From the NCBI GenBank assembly GCA_024703855.1, contig CP087965.1:194001-258000 (forward strand): DNA of 64,000 nt. The letters run 5' to 3'. Each line of letters opens with the position of its first letter. Positions within the stretch are counted from its first letter, which is position 1. Both the position numbers and the translations under genes were made by a program. This document shows positions 1 through 9,247 of the stretch, in pieces. This DNA is from Polaromonas sp. P2-4 (GTDB lineage: Bacteria > Pseudomonadota > Gammaproteobacteria > Burkholderiales > Burkholderiaceae_C). Under the pieces are notes generated by a model. That model was not told the DNA's origin, ran no database searches, and saw nothing but the letters and a program-made list of their open reading frames with translations.

Positions 1-344
1 GAGAAGCTGTAAGCGCCGCCATTGCCCTTGTCGAACTTGCCGCCCGCGTGCAGGCGGGTGAACACGAGTTCGACCACGGGCGCTTTTTCTTCCGGGTGCA
101 GGCCAAACGGAATGCCGCGGCCGTCGTCTTCCACCGTCACCGAACCATCGCTGTGCAAGGTCACCCTGAGTTTCTTGCCGTACCCGGCCAAGGCTTCGTC
201 GGCCGAGTTGTCCAGCACTTCCTGGATGATGTGCAGGGGGTTGTCGGTGCGCGTGTACATGCCCGGCCGCTGCTTGACGGGCTCCAGGCCCTTGAGCACG
301 CGGATCGAGCTTTCAGAATATTCGGGGGTTTGTGTGACGGCCAT
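1..344 (-). CDS. parE: DNA topoisomerase IV subunit B, N-terminal part (partial)
   Basis: This is the amino-terminal part of the ATPase subunit of topoisomerase IV, which decatenates daughter chromosomes together with ParC. On the minus strand the ATG at 344 opens [19 protein letters not shown], then [21 protein letters not shown], the start of the GHKL ATPase fold with its Mg/ATP-binding Glu and Asn. DDGRGIP follows, then [17 protein letters not shown]. The [12 protein letters not shown] signature favours ParE over GyrB, which normally has GDT...GLHH at this point. The gene runs off the left edge of the window. It is divergent from the MFS gene starting at 481. Confidence 0.85.
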   Translation of the reverse strand, partial: MAVTQTPEYSESSIRVLKGLEPVKQRPGMYTRTDNPLHIIQEVLDNSADEALAGYGKKLRVTLHSDGSVTVEDDGRGIPFGLHPEEKAPVVELVFTRLHAGGKFDKGNGGAYSF

Positions 345-480
345 GGCAGATCGGGTAGTTGGCGCGATTGTAGACGGGGCCGGCCAAGTAACTGGACAAA
401 TACACAGTTCAACCCATTTTCGGCATCGTCCTGCAAGCCTGCTGACAGCAGAAAAAGCGCATTGTCGTTACAGTCAGCCG

Positions 481-1722
481 ATGTCCTCCAGCACCCTCTC
501 CCCCGCCAAAACCCTGTCCATGCTTCAGCTACTGGCCTGCGGCGCAGCCATCGTCACCCTGTCCATGGGCATACGCCACGGCTTCGGGCTTTGGCTGCAA
601 CCCATTACCCAAGCGCAGGGCTGGACGCGCGAAACCTTTGCCTTTGCACTGGCCGTGCAAAACCTCGCCTGGGGCGTGTTCGGCATCTTTGCCGGCATGG
701 CGGCCGACCGCTTTGGTGCTTTTCGCGTGGTCGTGGTCGGCGCCATGCTGTATGCGCTGGGTCTGGTGGGCATGGCGCTCTCGCCCACCGGTTTGCTGTT
801 CACCTTGACCGCCGGGGTATTGATCGGTGCCGCGCAGGCGGGCACCACCTATGCGGTGATTTACGGCGTGATCGGGCGCAATATTTCGGCCGACAAGCGT
901 TCCTGGGCCATGGGTGTGGCGGCCGCGGCGGGTTCATTTGGCCAGTTTCTGATGGTGCCGGTCGAAGGCTTTTTGATCAGCGGCCTGGGCTGGAAAGAAG
1001 CGCTGCTGGCGCTAAGTGCTGCCGTCCTGCTGATGGTACCGCTGGCGCTGGGCCTGCGTGAAAAGAGCTTTGCCGGTGGGCCAACCGCCAGGCGCGAGCA
1101 GACCATAGCGCAGGCCTTGCGTGAAGCCTTCAAATACCCAAGTTTTCAGCTGCTGATGGCGGGCTATTTTGTCTGCGGCTTTCAGGTGGTGTTCATCGGC
1201 GTGCACATGCCCAGCTACCTGAAAGACAAGGGCCTGTCGCCCCAGGTGGCCAGCTACGCGCTGGCTTTGATTGGCCTTTTCAATGTGTTTGGCACTTACG
1301 CCGCCGGAGCGCTGGGCCAGAGAATCGCCAAAAGGAAGATTCTGACGACGATTTATTTGTCACGATCCATCGTCATCGCCGTGTTTCTGGCCGCCCCGCT
1401 GAGCCCGGCCAGCGTCTATATTTTTGCCAGCCTGATGGGCCTCTTGTGGCTGTCCACCATTCCGCCCACCAACGCCGTGGTGGCCCAGATCTTCGGCATC
1501 CAGCACCTGTCGATGCTGGGCGGTTTTGTGTTTTTCAGCCATCAAATCGGCTCCTTCATGGGCGTCTGGCTGGGCGGTTATTTGTATGACCGCACCGGCA
1601 GCTACGACATCGTCTGGTACATCGCGATTGCGCTGGGCGTGTTTGCGGCGCTGGTGAACCTGCCGGTGCGCGAAGCCCCGATTTACCGCGCCAGCCCCGG
1701 CAAGCTGCCGCAAGGGGCCTGA
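481..1722 (+). CDS. MFS transporter (oxalate/formate antiporter-like)
   Basis: About 413 residues with roughly twelve hydrophobic segments, so an inner-membrane major facilitator. Motif A-like FAGMAADRFGAFRVV follows TM2, and the cytoplasmic loop LGLREKSFAGGPTARRE separates the two six-helix halves. The open frame extends upstream to position 22, but that part is antisense to parE. The ATG at 481 opens MSSSTLSPAKTLSMLQLLAC, the first reasonable start before TM1. The substrate cannot be read from the sequence; the fold resembles monocarboxylate/oxalate-type MFS proteins. No frameshift is seen. Confidence 0.8.
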   Translation: MSSSTLSPAKTLSMLQLLACGAAIVTLSMGIRHGFGLWLQPITQAQGWTRETFAFALAVQNLAWGVFGIFAGMAADRFGAFRVVVVGAMLYALGLVGMALSPTGLLFTLTAGVLIGAAQAGTTYAVIYGVIGRNISADKRSWAMGVAAAAGSFGQFLMVPVEGFLISGLGWKEALLALSAAVLLMVPLALGLREKSFAGGPTARREQTIAQALREAFKYPSFQLLMAGYFVCGFQVVFIGVHMPSYLKDKGLSPQVASYALALIGLFNVFGTYAAGALGQRIAKRKILTTIYLSRSIVIAVFLAAPLSPASVYIFASLMGLLWLSTIPPTNAVVAQIFGIQHLSMLGGFVFFSHQIGSFMGVWLGGYLYDRTGSYDIVWYIAIALGVFAALVNLPVREAPIYRASPGKLPQGA

Positions 1723-1724
1723 AA

Positions 1725-1844
1725 TTGACCACAAGAATCGCGCTTTGGCTGCTCGCGATCAGCGCATCGCTGGCGGTGTTTGCCCTCTACACGCGGCCTG
1801 ATTTCCTGTTCACACTCGCCAATCAAGTTTGGGCGTGTTTTTAG
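1725..1844 (+). CDS. small single-TM hypothetical protein
   Basis: A 39-codon frame from a TTG three bases after the MFS stop to TAG at 1842-1844. The predicted peptide is LTTRIALWLLAISASLAVF followed by ALYTRPDFLFTLANQVWACF. It has one hydrophobic helix, then a short tail ending in the WACF motif. The tight spacing to the transporter, one clean helix and a plausible tail suggest a real, co-transcribed small membrane protein. From memory, similar tiny proteins occur in Comamonadaceae. The TTG start and short length keep confidence moderate. Confidence 0.45.
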   Translation: MTTRIALWLLAISASLAVFALYTRPDFLFTLANQVWACF

Positions 1845-1892
1845 GTCCCTCAGGGGATTTTTCAGGTCATTTCGGCCGTTCGCCCAATAAAC

Positions 1893-1924
1893 ACGGGCGC
1901 AAGCAGCTATGAAAATAATAGTAA
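1893..1924 (+). repeat. short palindromic repeat copy 1, supplies the SDR start codon
   Basis: The sequence gggcgcaagcagctat followed by gaaaataatag matches the core of the dispersed palindromic repeat seen elsewhere in the window (arms GCTAT / ATAGC with a GGGCGCAAGCA flank). Its GCT-ATG lies in the common codon phase of the family and provides the ATG and first codons of the SDR gene at 1909. Confidence 0.6.
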
Positions 1925-2734
1925 TTACAGGGGCCTCTGACGGCATAGGTGCAGAAATGGCGCGGCAACTGGCGCAAACCCACCGGGCGGGTGTCGCCCT
2001 GGTGCTGGCCGCGCGCAACGAAGCCCAACTCACGCAAGTCGCTGCGCAATGTGCGGCCCACGGCGCACAAACGCTGGTTGTTAAAACCGATGTATCGGTC
2101 GAATCCGAATGCCGCCAGCTGGTAGCAGCCACCCTGGCCAGGTTTGACCGCATCGACGCGCTCATCAACAACGCCGGCATGTCGGCGCAAGCCCTGTTTG
2201 AAGACGTCAAGGCCGAAGACCTGGCCTGGTACGAGCAACTGATGCGCATCAACCTGTGGGGCAGCGTCTGGTGCACCCATGCCGCCCTGCCTTATTTAAA
2301 GCAAAGCCGCGGCAGTATCGTGGCGGTATCCAGTCTGGCCGGGCTGATTGGCGTGCCGGGCCGCACCGCCTACAGCGCCACCAAATTTGCCATGACGGGA
2401 TTTTTTGAAGCCCTGCGCGCTGAATTAAAGGCAACCGGTGTCAGCGTGACCACGGCCTACCCCGGCGTGGTGGCCACCCAAATCCGCTACCGCGGTTTCA
2501 ACGCAGCCGGCGTCGCCGCAGGCTGCCAGCGGCCTGAAAGAAGACGATGCCATGAGCGTTGAAGAATGCGCCCGGCTGATTTTGCAGGGCATGGAACGCC
2601 GGGACCGTGAAGTCGTCATGACGGCCAAAGGCAAGCTGGGCCGCTGGCTCAAGCTGCTGGCGCCTGGCCGGGTTGAAGCCATGGCGCTGGCCGCCCTCAA
2701 GGACGAGGCGAAACCACAAGGACAACCGCGTTGA
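1909..2734 (+). CDS. SDR family oxidoreductase (one frameshift)
   Basis: A short-chain dehydrogenase/reductase of about 275 residues. It has the Rossmann TGxxxGIG motif (VITGASDGIGAEMA), NNAG (LINNAGMS), the catalytic Ser in VAVSSLAG and YxxxK (AYSATKFA), then PGVVAT. The substrate is unknown. One extra base near 2524 breaks the frame after RGFNAAGVAAG; similarity resumes as SGLKEDDAMSVEECARLILQ to the stop at 2732-2734. The start codon sits inside a palindromic repeat. The stop overlaps the TTG of the next gene, suggesting translational coupling. Confidence 0.8.
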
Positions 2735-3340
2735 AAGAACACACATTGCACGGCATGGAGCCGCCATCCGCCTGGGTGCAGCGCTGGTCGCACCTGGTGA
2801 CAGCGCGGAACGGTGCTGGACGTAGCTTGTGGTCATGGCCGCCACGCCCGCTGGTTTTATGAACGAAATCACCCTCTCGTCCTTGTAGATCGGGCGCAAG
2901 CAGCTATCGATTCCATAGCAATTCCGGCGCAGGCCTGCGAAGCCGTGGTAGCCGACATCGAAAACGGCCCCTGGCCCTTTGCGGGCCGGCAGTTTGACGC
3001 CGTGGTCGTCACCAATTACCTCTGGCGCCCGCTGCTGCCCACCCTGTTGGCCAGCCTGGCACCCGGTGGCGTGCTGATTTACGAAACCTTTACCCAAGGC
3101 AACGAAACCGTCGGCAAGCCCTCCCGGCCCGACTTTTTGCTGCGCCCTGGCGAATTGCTGGAGGTCTGCCGCGGCCTCCGGGTCGTGGCTTTTGAAGAAG
3201 GTTTTCAGGATGACCCGCACGGACGGCGGCCACGTTTTGTCCAGCGCATTGCCGCTGTACACGATCCCCTGAACCATCCGGCTTTGCCCGATTCTTCAGG
3301 GCCACTGGACGCCGGTCCGCCCCGCTACAGGCTGCCTTAG
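2731..3340 (+). CDS. class I SAM-dependent methyltransferase (frameshifted)
   Basis: A small methyltransferase of about 200 residues. The SAM-binding motif I is VLDVACGHGRHARWF, acidic motif II is VDRAQ, and VVADIENGPWPF plus FDAVVVTNYLWRPLLP follow. It resembles TehB-type methyltransferases; the substrate is unknown. The start is TTG 2731, overlapping the SDR stop, or ATG 2755. An extra base (or two missing) near 2803 separates VQRWSHLVTA from GTVLDVACG. A palindromic repeat copy at 2891-2923 is translated in frame as RAQAAIDSIAI between motifs I and II. Confidence 0.7.
2891..2923 (+). repeat. short palindromic repeat copy 2, inside methyltransferase
   Basis: cgggcgcaagcagctat followed by cgattccatagcaatt. 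The arms GCTATC / ATAGCA are read in phase as GCT-ATC-GAT-TCC-ATA-GCA, giving AIDSIA. The left flank GGGCGCAAGCA is identical to copy 1. Confidence 0.6.
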
Positions 3341-3433
3341 GCTCTGGGTAGAATGCAGGATTGGCTTTGGGACCGGTCTTCAGCTTGTTGAACCAGACCA
3401 CCCACCCAGGCCACCAAACGTTAGAACCAAGAC

Positions 3434-4318
3434 ATGAAAACCATTACTGGCAGCATCGTCGCGCTGGCGACGCCCTTGCATGAAGACGGCAGCGTGGACT
3501 ACCCCACCCTGCGCAAACTGGTGGACTGGCATATCGCCGAAGGCACCGACTGCATTGGCGTGGTCGGCACCACCGGCGAATCGCCCACCGTCAATGTTGA
3601 AGAGCACTGCGAAATCATTCGCGTCTCGGTCGAACAAGCCCAAAAGCGCGTGCCCATCATGGCCGGCTGCGGCGCCAACTCGACCGCCGAAGCCATCGAG
3701 CTCGCCCGATTCGCCAAACAGGTGGGCGCAGACTGCCAGCTGCAGGTGGTGCCTTACTACAACAAGCCCACGCAGGAAGGCCAGTACCGGCACTTCAAGG
3801 CGATTGCCGAGGCGGTCGGCGACCTGCCAACCATTCTTTACAACGTCCCGGGACGCACTGTGGCCGATATGGCGCACGCCACCGTGCTGCGCCTGGCGCA
3901 GGTGCCCGGCATTGTCGGCATCAAGGAAGCCACCGGCAACATCGAGCGCGCGCAGTGGCTGATCAAGGAAGTCCCCAAAGGCTTCGCCGTGTATTCAGGC
4001 GATGACCCGACCGCCGTGGCCCTGATGCTCTGCGGCGGCCAAGGCAACATCAGCGTGACCGCCAACATCGCGCCGCGGCTTATGCACGAGCTGTGCGTGG
4101 CCGCCGTGGCAGGCGACACCCGGCGCGCCATGGAATTGCAGTTCAAATTGCTGCCCCTGCACCGAAACCTCTTTATCGAAGCCAACCCGATTCCTGTCAA
4201 ATGGGCCATGGCCCGGATGGGACTTTGCGGCGGCACGCTGCGGCTGCCCATGACACCACTCGAAACAGCGAACGAAGCCGCCGTGGAAAACGCTCTGCGC
4301 GCCTGCGACCTGATCTGA
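3434..4318 (+). CDS. dapA: 4-hydroxy-tetrahydrodipicolinate synthase
   Basis: Condenses pyruvate with aspartate semialdehyde at the first committed step of the diaminopimelate/lysine pathway, in the cytoplasm. It is 294 residues, the normal family length, and intact. Visible motifs are GTTGES (Thr46-Thr47), the catalytic Tyr136 in YNVPGR, the Schiff-base Lys164 in GIKEAT, and EANPIPVKW near the end. Three genes lie downstream on the same strand. BamC follows after 17 bp, so the two are probably co-transcribed. Confidence 0.95.
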   Translation: MKTITGSIVALATPLHEDGSVDYPTLRKLVDWHIAEGTDCIGVVGTTGESPTVNVEEHCEIIRVSVEQAQKRVPIMAGCGANSTAEAIELARFAKQVGADCQLQVVPYYNKPTQEGQYRHFKAIAEAVGDLPTILYNVPGRTVADMAHATVLRLAQVPGIVGIKEATGNIERAQWLIKEVPKGFAVYSGDDPTAVALMLCGGQGNISVTANIAPRLMHELCVAAVAGDTRRAMELQFKLLPLHRNLFIEANPIPVKWAMARMGLCGGTLRLPMTPLETANEAAVENALRACDLI

Positions 4319-4335
4319 TTTTTAAGGGAAACCCT

Positions 4336-5484
4336 GTGAAGACATTGCCAAAACGTCCTGCCTATTTAAAAAACCAAAGCGCTGCAACCGTATCCGCCCT
4401 GGTGGCCCTGTGCCTGCTGGCCGGCTGCTCCAGCCTCAGCGAAATGGTGGAAGGCGACCGTGTTGATTACAAATCGAGCGGCAAAGCACCTTCGCTCGCA
4501 GTTCCTCCCGATTTGACCCAGCTCAGCCGCGAAAACCGCTATGTGGTCCCCGGTACAGCCGTAACCGCTAGCGGCTACCAGGTGGGCCAGGCCACCCAGT
4601 CCGTGCCAACTGCAGCCGTGGCGGTGGGCGATGTACGGATTGAGCGTTCAGGCAACCAGCGTTGGCTGGTCGTTAACCGCCCCGCCGACAAACTCTGGGA
4701 TCCGGTGCGCGAGTTCTGGCAGGAAAGCGGCTTTTTGCTGAGCCTGGACCAGCAAAACCTGGGCATCATGGAAACCGACTGGGCCGAAAACCGTGCCAAG
4801 CTGCCCCAAGACTTCATCCGCAACGCGCTGGGCAAAATGCTGGAAAGCATTTATTCCACCGGCGAGCGCGACAAATTCCGCACCCGCCTTGAACGTAATG
4901 CCAGCGGCGGCACTGAAATTTATGTGAGCCACCGCGGCATGGTCGAAACCGTCACCGGCCGCGTTACCACCGGCAACACCTCTGGGGCCGACACAATCTG
5001 GCAACCCAGGCCCGCCGACACGGAGCTGGAAGCCGAGTTTCTGCGCCGCATGATGGTCAAGCTGGGCGTTACACAGGAGCAATCCAAAGCGTTGGTCGCC
5101 GCCGGCGGAACCAAACCGACTTCGCGTGTGGCCACGGTCAACAACCAGCCTGTTGTACAAATCGACGAAGGGTTTGACCGCGCCTGGCGCAAGGTCGGGC
5201 TGGCGCTCGATCGCACTGGCTTCACCGTCGAAGACCGCGACCGCAGCCAGGGGATTTATTTCGTCCGTTACGTGGAACCCCTTGCTGCGGATAGAAAAGA
5301 ACCCGGCTTTTTCAGCAAGCTGTTCAGCGCCACGCCCGCGGCTGTTGCCCCGCTGAAATACCGCATTGCCGTCAAGAGCCAGGGCGACAGCACCACCGTG
5401 TCCGTGCTCAATGCCCAGGGTGTGGCCGAATCGTCAGCCAATGCCCAACGCATTGTTCAGGTGATTGCGGACGACCTGAAATAA
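4336..5484 (+). CDS. bamC: outer membrane assembly lipoprotein BamC
   Basis: An accessory lipoprotein of the BAM complex, which inserts beta-barrel proteins in the outer membrane. The GTG at 4336, after AAGGGAA, opens a lipoprotein signal with lipobox LLAGC (Cys31). The unstructured DRVDYKSSGKAPSLAVPPDL segment, which in the family contacts BamD, follows. Two helix-grip domains come after it. The length is 382 residues, normal for beta-proteobacteria. The open frame extends back into dapA, but the signal peptide fixes the start at 4336. Intact. Confidence 0.9.
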   Translation: MKTLPKRPAYLKNQSAATVSALVALCLLAGCSSLSEMVEGDRVDYKSSGKAPSLAVPPDLTQLSRENRYVVPGTAVTASGYQVGQATQSVPTAAVAVGDVRIERSGNQRWLVVNRPADKLWDPVREFWQESGFLLSLDQQNLGIMETDWAENRAKLPQDFIRNALGKMLESIYSTGERDKFRTRLERNASGGTEIYVSHRGMVETVTGRVTTGNTSGADTIWQPRPADTELEAEFLRRMMVKLGVTQEQSKALVAAGGTKPTSRVATVNNQPVVQIDEGFDRAWRKVGLALDRTGFTVEDRDRSQGIYFVRYVEPLAADRKEPGFFSKLFSATPAAVAPLKYRIAVKSQGDSTTVSVLNAQGVAESSANAQRIVQVIADDLK

Positions 5485-5521
5485 AGGCTGGTTTGCGGCC
5501 CCACGACTTCCGCCCGCCCTG

Positions 5522-6304
5522 GTGTTAAGGTTCAAGAGCCTGGGCAGTGGCAGCTCGGGCAACGCCACGCTGGTCGAGGCCATGGGCACCACGGGCGTAT
5601 TGCCCGTACGGCTGCTGATTGACTGCGGGCTGGGCCTCAAACACCTGTCATCCCGGCTGGGCGAAGCCGGCCTGCAAGCTGAAGACATCCACGCCGTGTT
5701 CATCACCCACGAGCATGGCGACCACATCGGATGCGCCCGTTCACTGTCTCTGCGTTACCGGATTCCGGTCTGGATGAGCCATGGCACGCATGCCGCGATC
5801 GGGGCTCCGGATTTTGAGGGCTTGCTTCACACGGCACGCGACGGCGAAGCCATCGACCTGGGTGGCCTGCAGCTGACACCCTTTACTGTGCCGCACGACG
5901 CCAGGGAGCCCTTGCAACTCAGCTGCACTGACGGCTCGGCGAAACTGGGCGTGCTGACCGATCTGGGTCATGCCACGGCGCATGTCATGGCACATCTGCA
6001 GGCCTGTGACGCCCTGCTGCTGGAATGCAACCACGATACGGACATGCTGGCGCGATCGGCCTACCCGGCATTTCTCAAGCGGCGTGTGGGTGGCCAGCAG
6101 GGTCACCTCTCGAACACGGCTGCGGCAGACATCGCCCGCACGGTGATGCATAAGCGCCTCAAGCATCTGGTGGCAGCGCATCTGAGCGCCCAAAACAACC
6201 GGCCCGAACTGGCGCAGGAAGCACTTTCGAAAGCGACGGGCTTCGATAGAAACGATATTGTGGTGGCCGACGCGCTGGCCGGTACACCCTGGTTATACGT
6301 CTGA
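5522..6304 (+). CDS. MBL-fold metallo-hydrolase (YycJ/WalJ-like)
   Basis: A 260-residue metallo-beta-lactamase-fold protein starting at GTG 5522. It opens LRFKSLGSGSSGNATLVEA; the metal ligands HEHGDH lie at residues 63-68. VPHDAREP, LTDLGHAT and LLECNHD follow. The pattern matches the YycJ subfamily, predicted phosphodiesterases or nucleases of poorly defined substrate. Intact and immediately downstream of bamC (37 bp). It is probably the last gene of the dapA-bamC transcript, which ends at the hairpin near 6367-6393. Confidence 0.8.
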   Translation: MLRFKSLGSGSSGNATLVEAMGTTGVLPVRLLIDCGLGLKHLSSRLGEAGLQAEDIHAVFITHEHGDHIGCARSLSLRYRIPVWMSHGTHAAIGAPDFEGLLHTARDGEAIDLGGLQLTPFTVPHDAREPLQLSCTDGSAKLGVLTDLGHATAHVMAHLQACDALLLECNHDTDMLARSAYPAFLKRRVGGQQGHLSNTAAADIARTVMHKRLKHLVAAHLSAQNNRPELAQEALSKATGFDRNDIVVADALAGTPWLYV

Positions 6305-6366
6305 GCTCTGCTCCTCAAAACAGGAACCACCGGGACAGCATGCTTCATGCGCTCCGGCCGAGCCAT

Positions 6367-6393
6367 AAAAAAGCCGCCCGGAGGCGGCTTTTT
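6367..6393. terminator. bidirectional intrinsic terminator
   Basis: The perfect hairpin AAAAAGCCGCC / GGCGGCTTTTT with a CGGA-type loop is flanked by A and T runs on both sides. It lies between the converging MBL gene (plus) and the alanine-rich lipoprotein gene (minus), so it can end both. Confidence 0.85.
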
Positions 6394-6408
6394 CAGAACA
6401 GGGAAGAA

Positions 6409-6650
6409 TTACTTCTTCGGTGCTGCAGCTTCAGCAGCTTTCTTGGCAGCGTCAGCAGCGTCAGCAGCAGCAGCAGCAGGTGCAGCAGCGGCGGAAGCAG
6501 CGTCAGCAGCAGGTGCAGCAGCGGGAGCCGGAGCAGCAGCAGGCGCTTCAACGGCTGGTGCAGGAGCTGGAGCTGGAGCTTCTTCTTTTTGCCGCAAGCA
6601 GCCAGAGCAACAGCGGCAACAATAGCTGCCAAAACGAGTGACTTGTTCAT
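6409..6650 (-). CDS. alanine/proline-rich small lipoprotein (frameshifted)
   Basis: The ATG at 6650 opens MNKSLVLAAIVAAVALAACG, a lipoprotein signal with lipobox LAAC. The body is low-complexity: EEAPAPAPAPAVEAP, then mixed Ala/Pro/Asp tracts ending KKAAEAAAPKK. The signal and body are in different frames because one base is missing from the A run after CG (plus-strand T run 6586-6590); adding one A gives CGKKEEAPAPAP. About 81 residues. The function is unknown. Ala/Pro-rich tails of this kind are usually flexible tethers in the periplasm. Confidence 0.65.
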
Positions 6651-6862
6651 TTTTAAAATCCTTGATGAAATAAGAAAACAATTTCCGGAAATTGTCAAAA
6701 GAAACTTAAACCAAAATTCAAGTTATGTTTTGACCGGGGAAAGGACTCGAGCTCTTTCTACCCAACTCCAAATTATATGTCGGTTATTGCAACCCTGAAA
6801 ACCCTTGGTTGGCAAAACGCAGCCCAGTTTCCGCCAACGTTCCCTAAAAAACCACAGCGACG

Positions 6863-7375
6863 TTAAAGCCCCAAAGTGGTCGCCGGAAAAGACGGGGTGC
6901 TTTTCAGCAGTCGCTCGTTCAAGCGCTCTCTTAAGGCCACGCGCCTGGTTACTTCAGACCCTGCCAGGCCTGTGCAGCGCTCCAGATTCAGGCGCTCGAA
7001 TACCCAGCCGGGGGCCCACAGCAAACTGGGCATGTCATCGGCGGGGGCAGAAGCGCTTGCACGACATTCAACAATGTGCGCCCAGGTTCGCCGCCAGGCC
7101 ACAAAGCGTGCATGCCTTCGAAGTACCTCATCGTAGTTTTTGGCAAGCATGGTGAGCTTTCGGCCCGTCTTCGACCAATCGTTCAAAGCCTGGGCCACCG
7201 CACGCTCGCCCAGCGGCCAGTCCTCAAAAGTGGGATCGCACACAATGATTTCACGCCACCCTTGCATGGCAGCCACCGCAAAGGCCTGACGAATCAAATC
7301 AGCGAACTCGGTGCGACCGCTGAAGCGCCCCTCCAACAGGGCAGATGGAACAACAGGGGGTTTTTCAGAGTCCAT
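6863..7375 (-). CDS. conserved hypothetical protein (DUF7931-like)
   Basis: A 170-residue soluble protein without a signal or membrane segment. Conserved-looking parts are REIIVCDPTFEDWPLGERAV, NDWSKTGRKLTMLAKNYDEV and RRHARFVAWRRTWAHIVECR. From memory this resembles a Comamonadaceae-restricted family annotated DUF7931; that assignment is tentative. It is 33 bp downstream of the cupin gene on the same strand and probably shares its transcript. Intact. I do not know its role. Confidence 0.55.
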   Translation of the reverse strand: MDSEKPPVVPSALLEGRFSGRTEFADLIRQAFAVAAMQGWREIIVCDPTFEDWPLGERAVAQALNDWSKTGRKLTMLAKNYDEVLRRHARFVAWRRTWAHIVECRASASAPADDMPSLLWAPGWVFERLNLERCTGLAGSEVTRRVALRERLNERLLKSTPSFPATTLGL

Positions 7376-7408
7376 GAGATTTTCTCCTGGGGCGTAGTGC
7401 CGCGCACT

Positions 7409-8631
7409 TCAGATGTCTTCGCCTGATGGCCTTTGCTGCAACCATCCTGCATCATGCCAGTCACCCAACAGGGCGATGGCGGACGCACTGGCCTTGCGCA
7501 GCTCGCGCGCCGAGAGGCTGCGTTGATCTGCCAGCCGCTGCATCAGGCTTGCGTCAAGGCCTTTGGCGCGGTAACTTTCGCCGTTGATAAATACGTGGTC
7601 ACTGTCGTACATCATGCGGGTACGCGCATCAAGGTGGATGCTGGCCTGTCCTGCTTTTACAGCATCCGGGGCCCACGCATGCAGGGGCTCCTCAAACCAG
7701 ACAGAAGGTTTCAGTTCGGTCATGTACTCGCCCAAGGCGCAGGCCAGCGCCAGCGGGTCTTTCAGCGCCTCATGCACGGCCTGCCCTGCGAACGCCGTCA
7801 GGCCAGCTGGCAGCGCCGCAGGTGTTGCGGTCGCGGCTTGGGCCGGATCGTGGTACATGCGCGGCTGGCGTGCAGCCCGCCGCACACTACCGTCAGAAGG
7901 CGGATCCGCGTCGTCTTCGCTGAATTCAGCGAGGCGGTGCAGCAGTTCCGCCGCCAGCTCGCTTTGGCCGGGCGCACGAAAACCAATGGAATATGTCATG
8001 CAGTCAGCGGTCTTGCCGTCCGAACCGACGGTAGCCTCGGCAATGCCGTCGTGCGCATAACGCGGTGGCAGGTAGAGCATGTCCCCCGCCTCCAATACAA
8101 ACTCTTCGTCAGGCTCAAAGTTTTGCAAAATTTTCAGAGGCACGCCTTGCTGCAAGCTCAGGTCTTTTTGCGGCCCAATCTTCCAGCGTCGGCGGCCACT
8201 GGCCTGCAGCAAAAAAACGTCGTAACTGTCAAAGTGCGGCCCCACACCGCCGCCTGCGGTGGCAAACGAGATCATCAGGTCATCCAGCCGTGCATCAGGC
8301 ACAAAACGGAACTGCTGCAACAGTGCGTGGACGTTTGCGTCGTGCATGTCCACCCCTTGTACCAGCAGGGTCCAGCCCTCTTTGCTCAAAGGCGGCATGC
8401 TGCGGGGTGCCATGGGCCCCTGCTTCATGCGCCAGCCCTTGGCCTGCTGGGTGATTAACCGGGACTCCACATGCTCGCGCTCAGCCAGCTTGAACAGCGC
8501 TGGGCGGCTCAACAAGGGCTGAAACCCCGGAATGGCCTGGCGCACGAGAAGCGGCTTTTTTGCCAGTGCTGGCGCATGAATTGCGCCGGGGTCAAACCGG
8601 CAAGAAGGTCTAAAGCTTGATTTACATCCAT
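7409..8631 (-). CDS. roxA: cupin/JmjC 50S ribosomal protein L16 arginine hydroxylase-like (frameshifted)
   Basis: A 2-oxoglutarate/Fe(II) oxygenase of the YcfD/RoxA family, about 408 residues. The Fe-binding triad is in GPHFDSYDVF (HxD) and RYAHDGIAEA (distal His). LLQASGRRRWKIG and LEAGDMLYLPPRYAHDG are typical of the family. In E. coli YcfD hydroxylates L16; that role is inferred here. The ATG at 8631 opens MDVNQALDLLAGLTPAQFMR. A missing base in the T run 8556-8561 separates this from KPLLVRQAIPGFQPLL. The gene is divergent from slyD by only 14 bp. Confidence 0.75.
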
Positions 8632-8645
8632 GGGACAATTGTCGG

Positions 8646-9171
8646 ATGAAAATCACCCCTCAATGCGTCGTCGCCCTCACCTGGACGCTGAAAGACACCT
8701 TGGGCGAAGTACTGGATGAACTCGATGAGCCCGTCGAGTTTCTGCTCGGCGGCGATGATCTTCTCGCCAAAGTTGAAGAGCGCCTGCAAGGCCACGAGAC
8801 CGGCGACAAGCTTGAATTGCACCTGGAGCCAGAAAACGCTTTCGGTGACTACGACGAAAACCTGGTTTTTCTGGAGCCTCGCAAGCTGTTTCCCACCGAA
8901 CTGGAAGAAGGCATGACCTTTGACGGTGCGGCATTACCTGTCGGCTGCACTACCGGAATACCGTCTGCGCTGATTTACACCGTGACCTGAAATTTACCCC
9001 GAGCATGTCGTGCTCGACGGCAACCATCCACTGGCAGGCATTGCGATCCGCTTGGCCTTGAAGGTCGAATCGGTACGCGAGGCCAGCGAAGAGGAAATCG
9101 GGCAAGGCTCCATGGGAACCGGTTTTTTCAGGCTCGAACCACAAGCTCCCGGCAACGATACCCTGCATTAA
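8646..9171 (+). CDS. slyD: FKBP-type peptidyl-prolyl isomerase SlyD-like (frameshifted)
   Basis: A peptidyl-prolyl cis-trans isomerase with an inserted chaperone flap. MKITPQCVVALTWTLKDTLG, LDEPVEFLLGGDDLLAKVEE and LEPENAFGDYDENLVFLEPR are characteristic of short-type SlyD/FkpB proteins. One extra T near 8989 makes a premature TGA after ALIYTVT. Removing it continues EIYPEHVVLDGNHPLAGIAI, the highly conserved FKBP C-terminal strand, to the TAA at 9169-9171. Around 175 residues. There is no His-rich nickel-binding tail. Confidence 0.8.
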
Positions 9172-9192
9172 GGCTGCTGTTTGCCATTAAAA

Positions 9193-9226
9193 AAGCCGGC
9201 CGGCCCCTGATAGGGCCTGCCGGCTT
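9193..9226. terminator. intrinsic terminator between slyD and glycine-zipper gene
   Basis: The strong GC hairpin AAGCCGGCCGGCCCctgaTAGGGCCTGCCGGCTT lies between two converging genes. An A run precedes it on the plus strand, so the minus-strand transcript ends in U residues. It fits best as terminator of the gene at 9248-9747. Confidence 0.7.
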
Positions 9227-9247
9227 CACCTGAAGCAGCGGGCGTTT

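Noticed and set aside
22..480. Upstream extension of the MFS transporter frame
   Set aside because: The region is antisense to the clear parE coding sequence, and the transporter's natural start is ATG 481.
6420..6641. Gln/Arg-rich or Ser-rich ORFs on the plus strand opposite the lipoprotein
   Set aside because: They are the complementary frames of a GCA/GCT-rich alanine tract; composition alone explains them.
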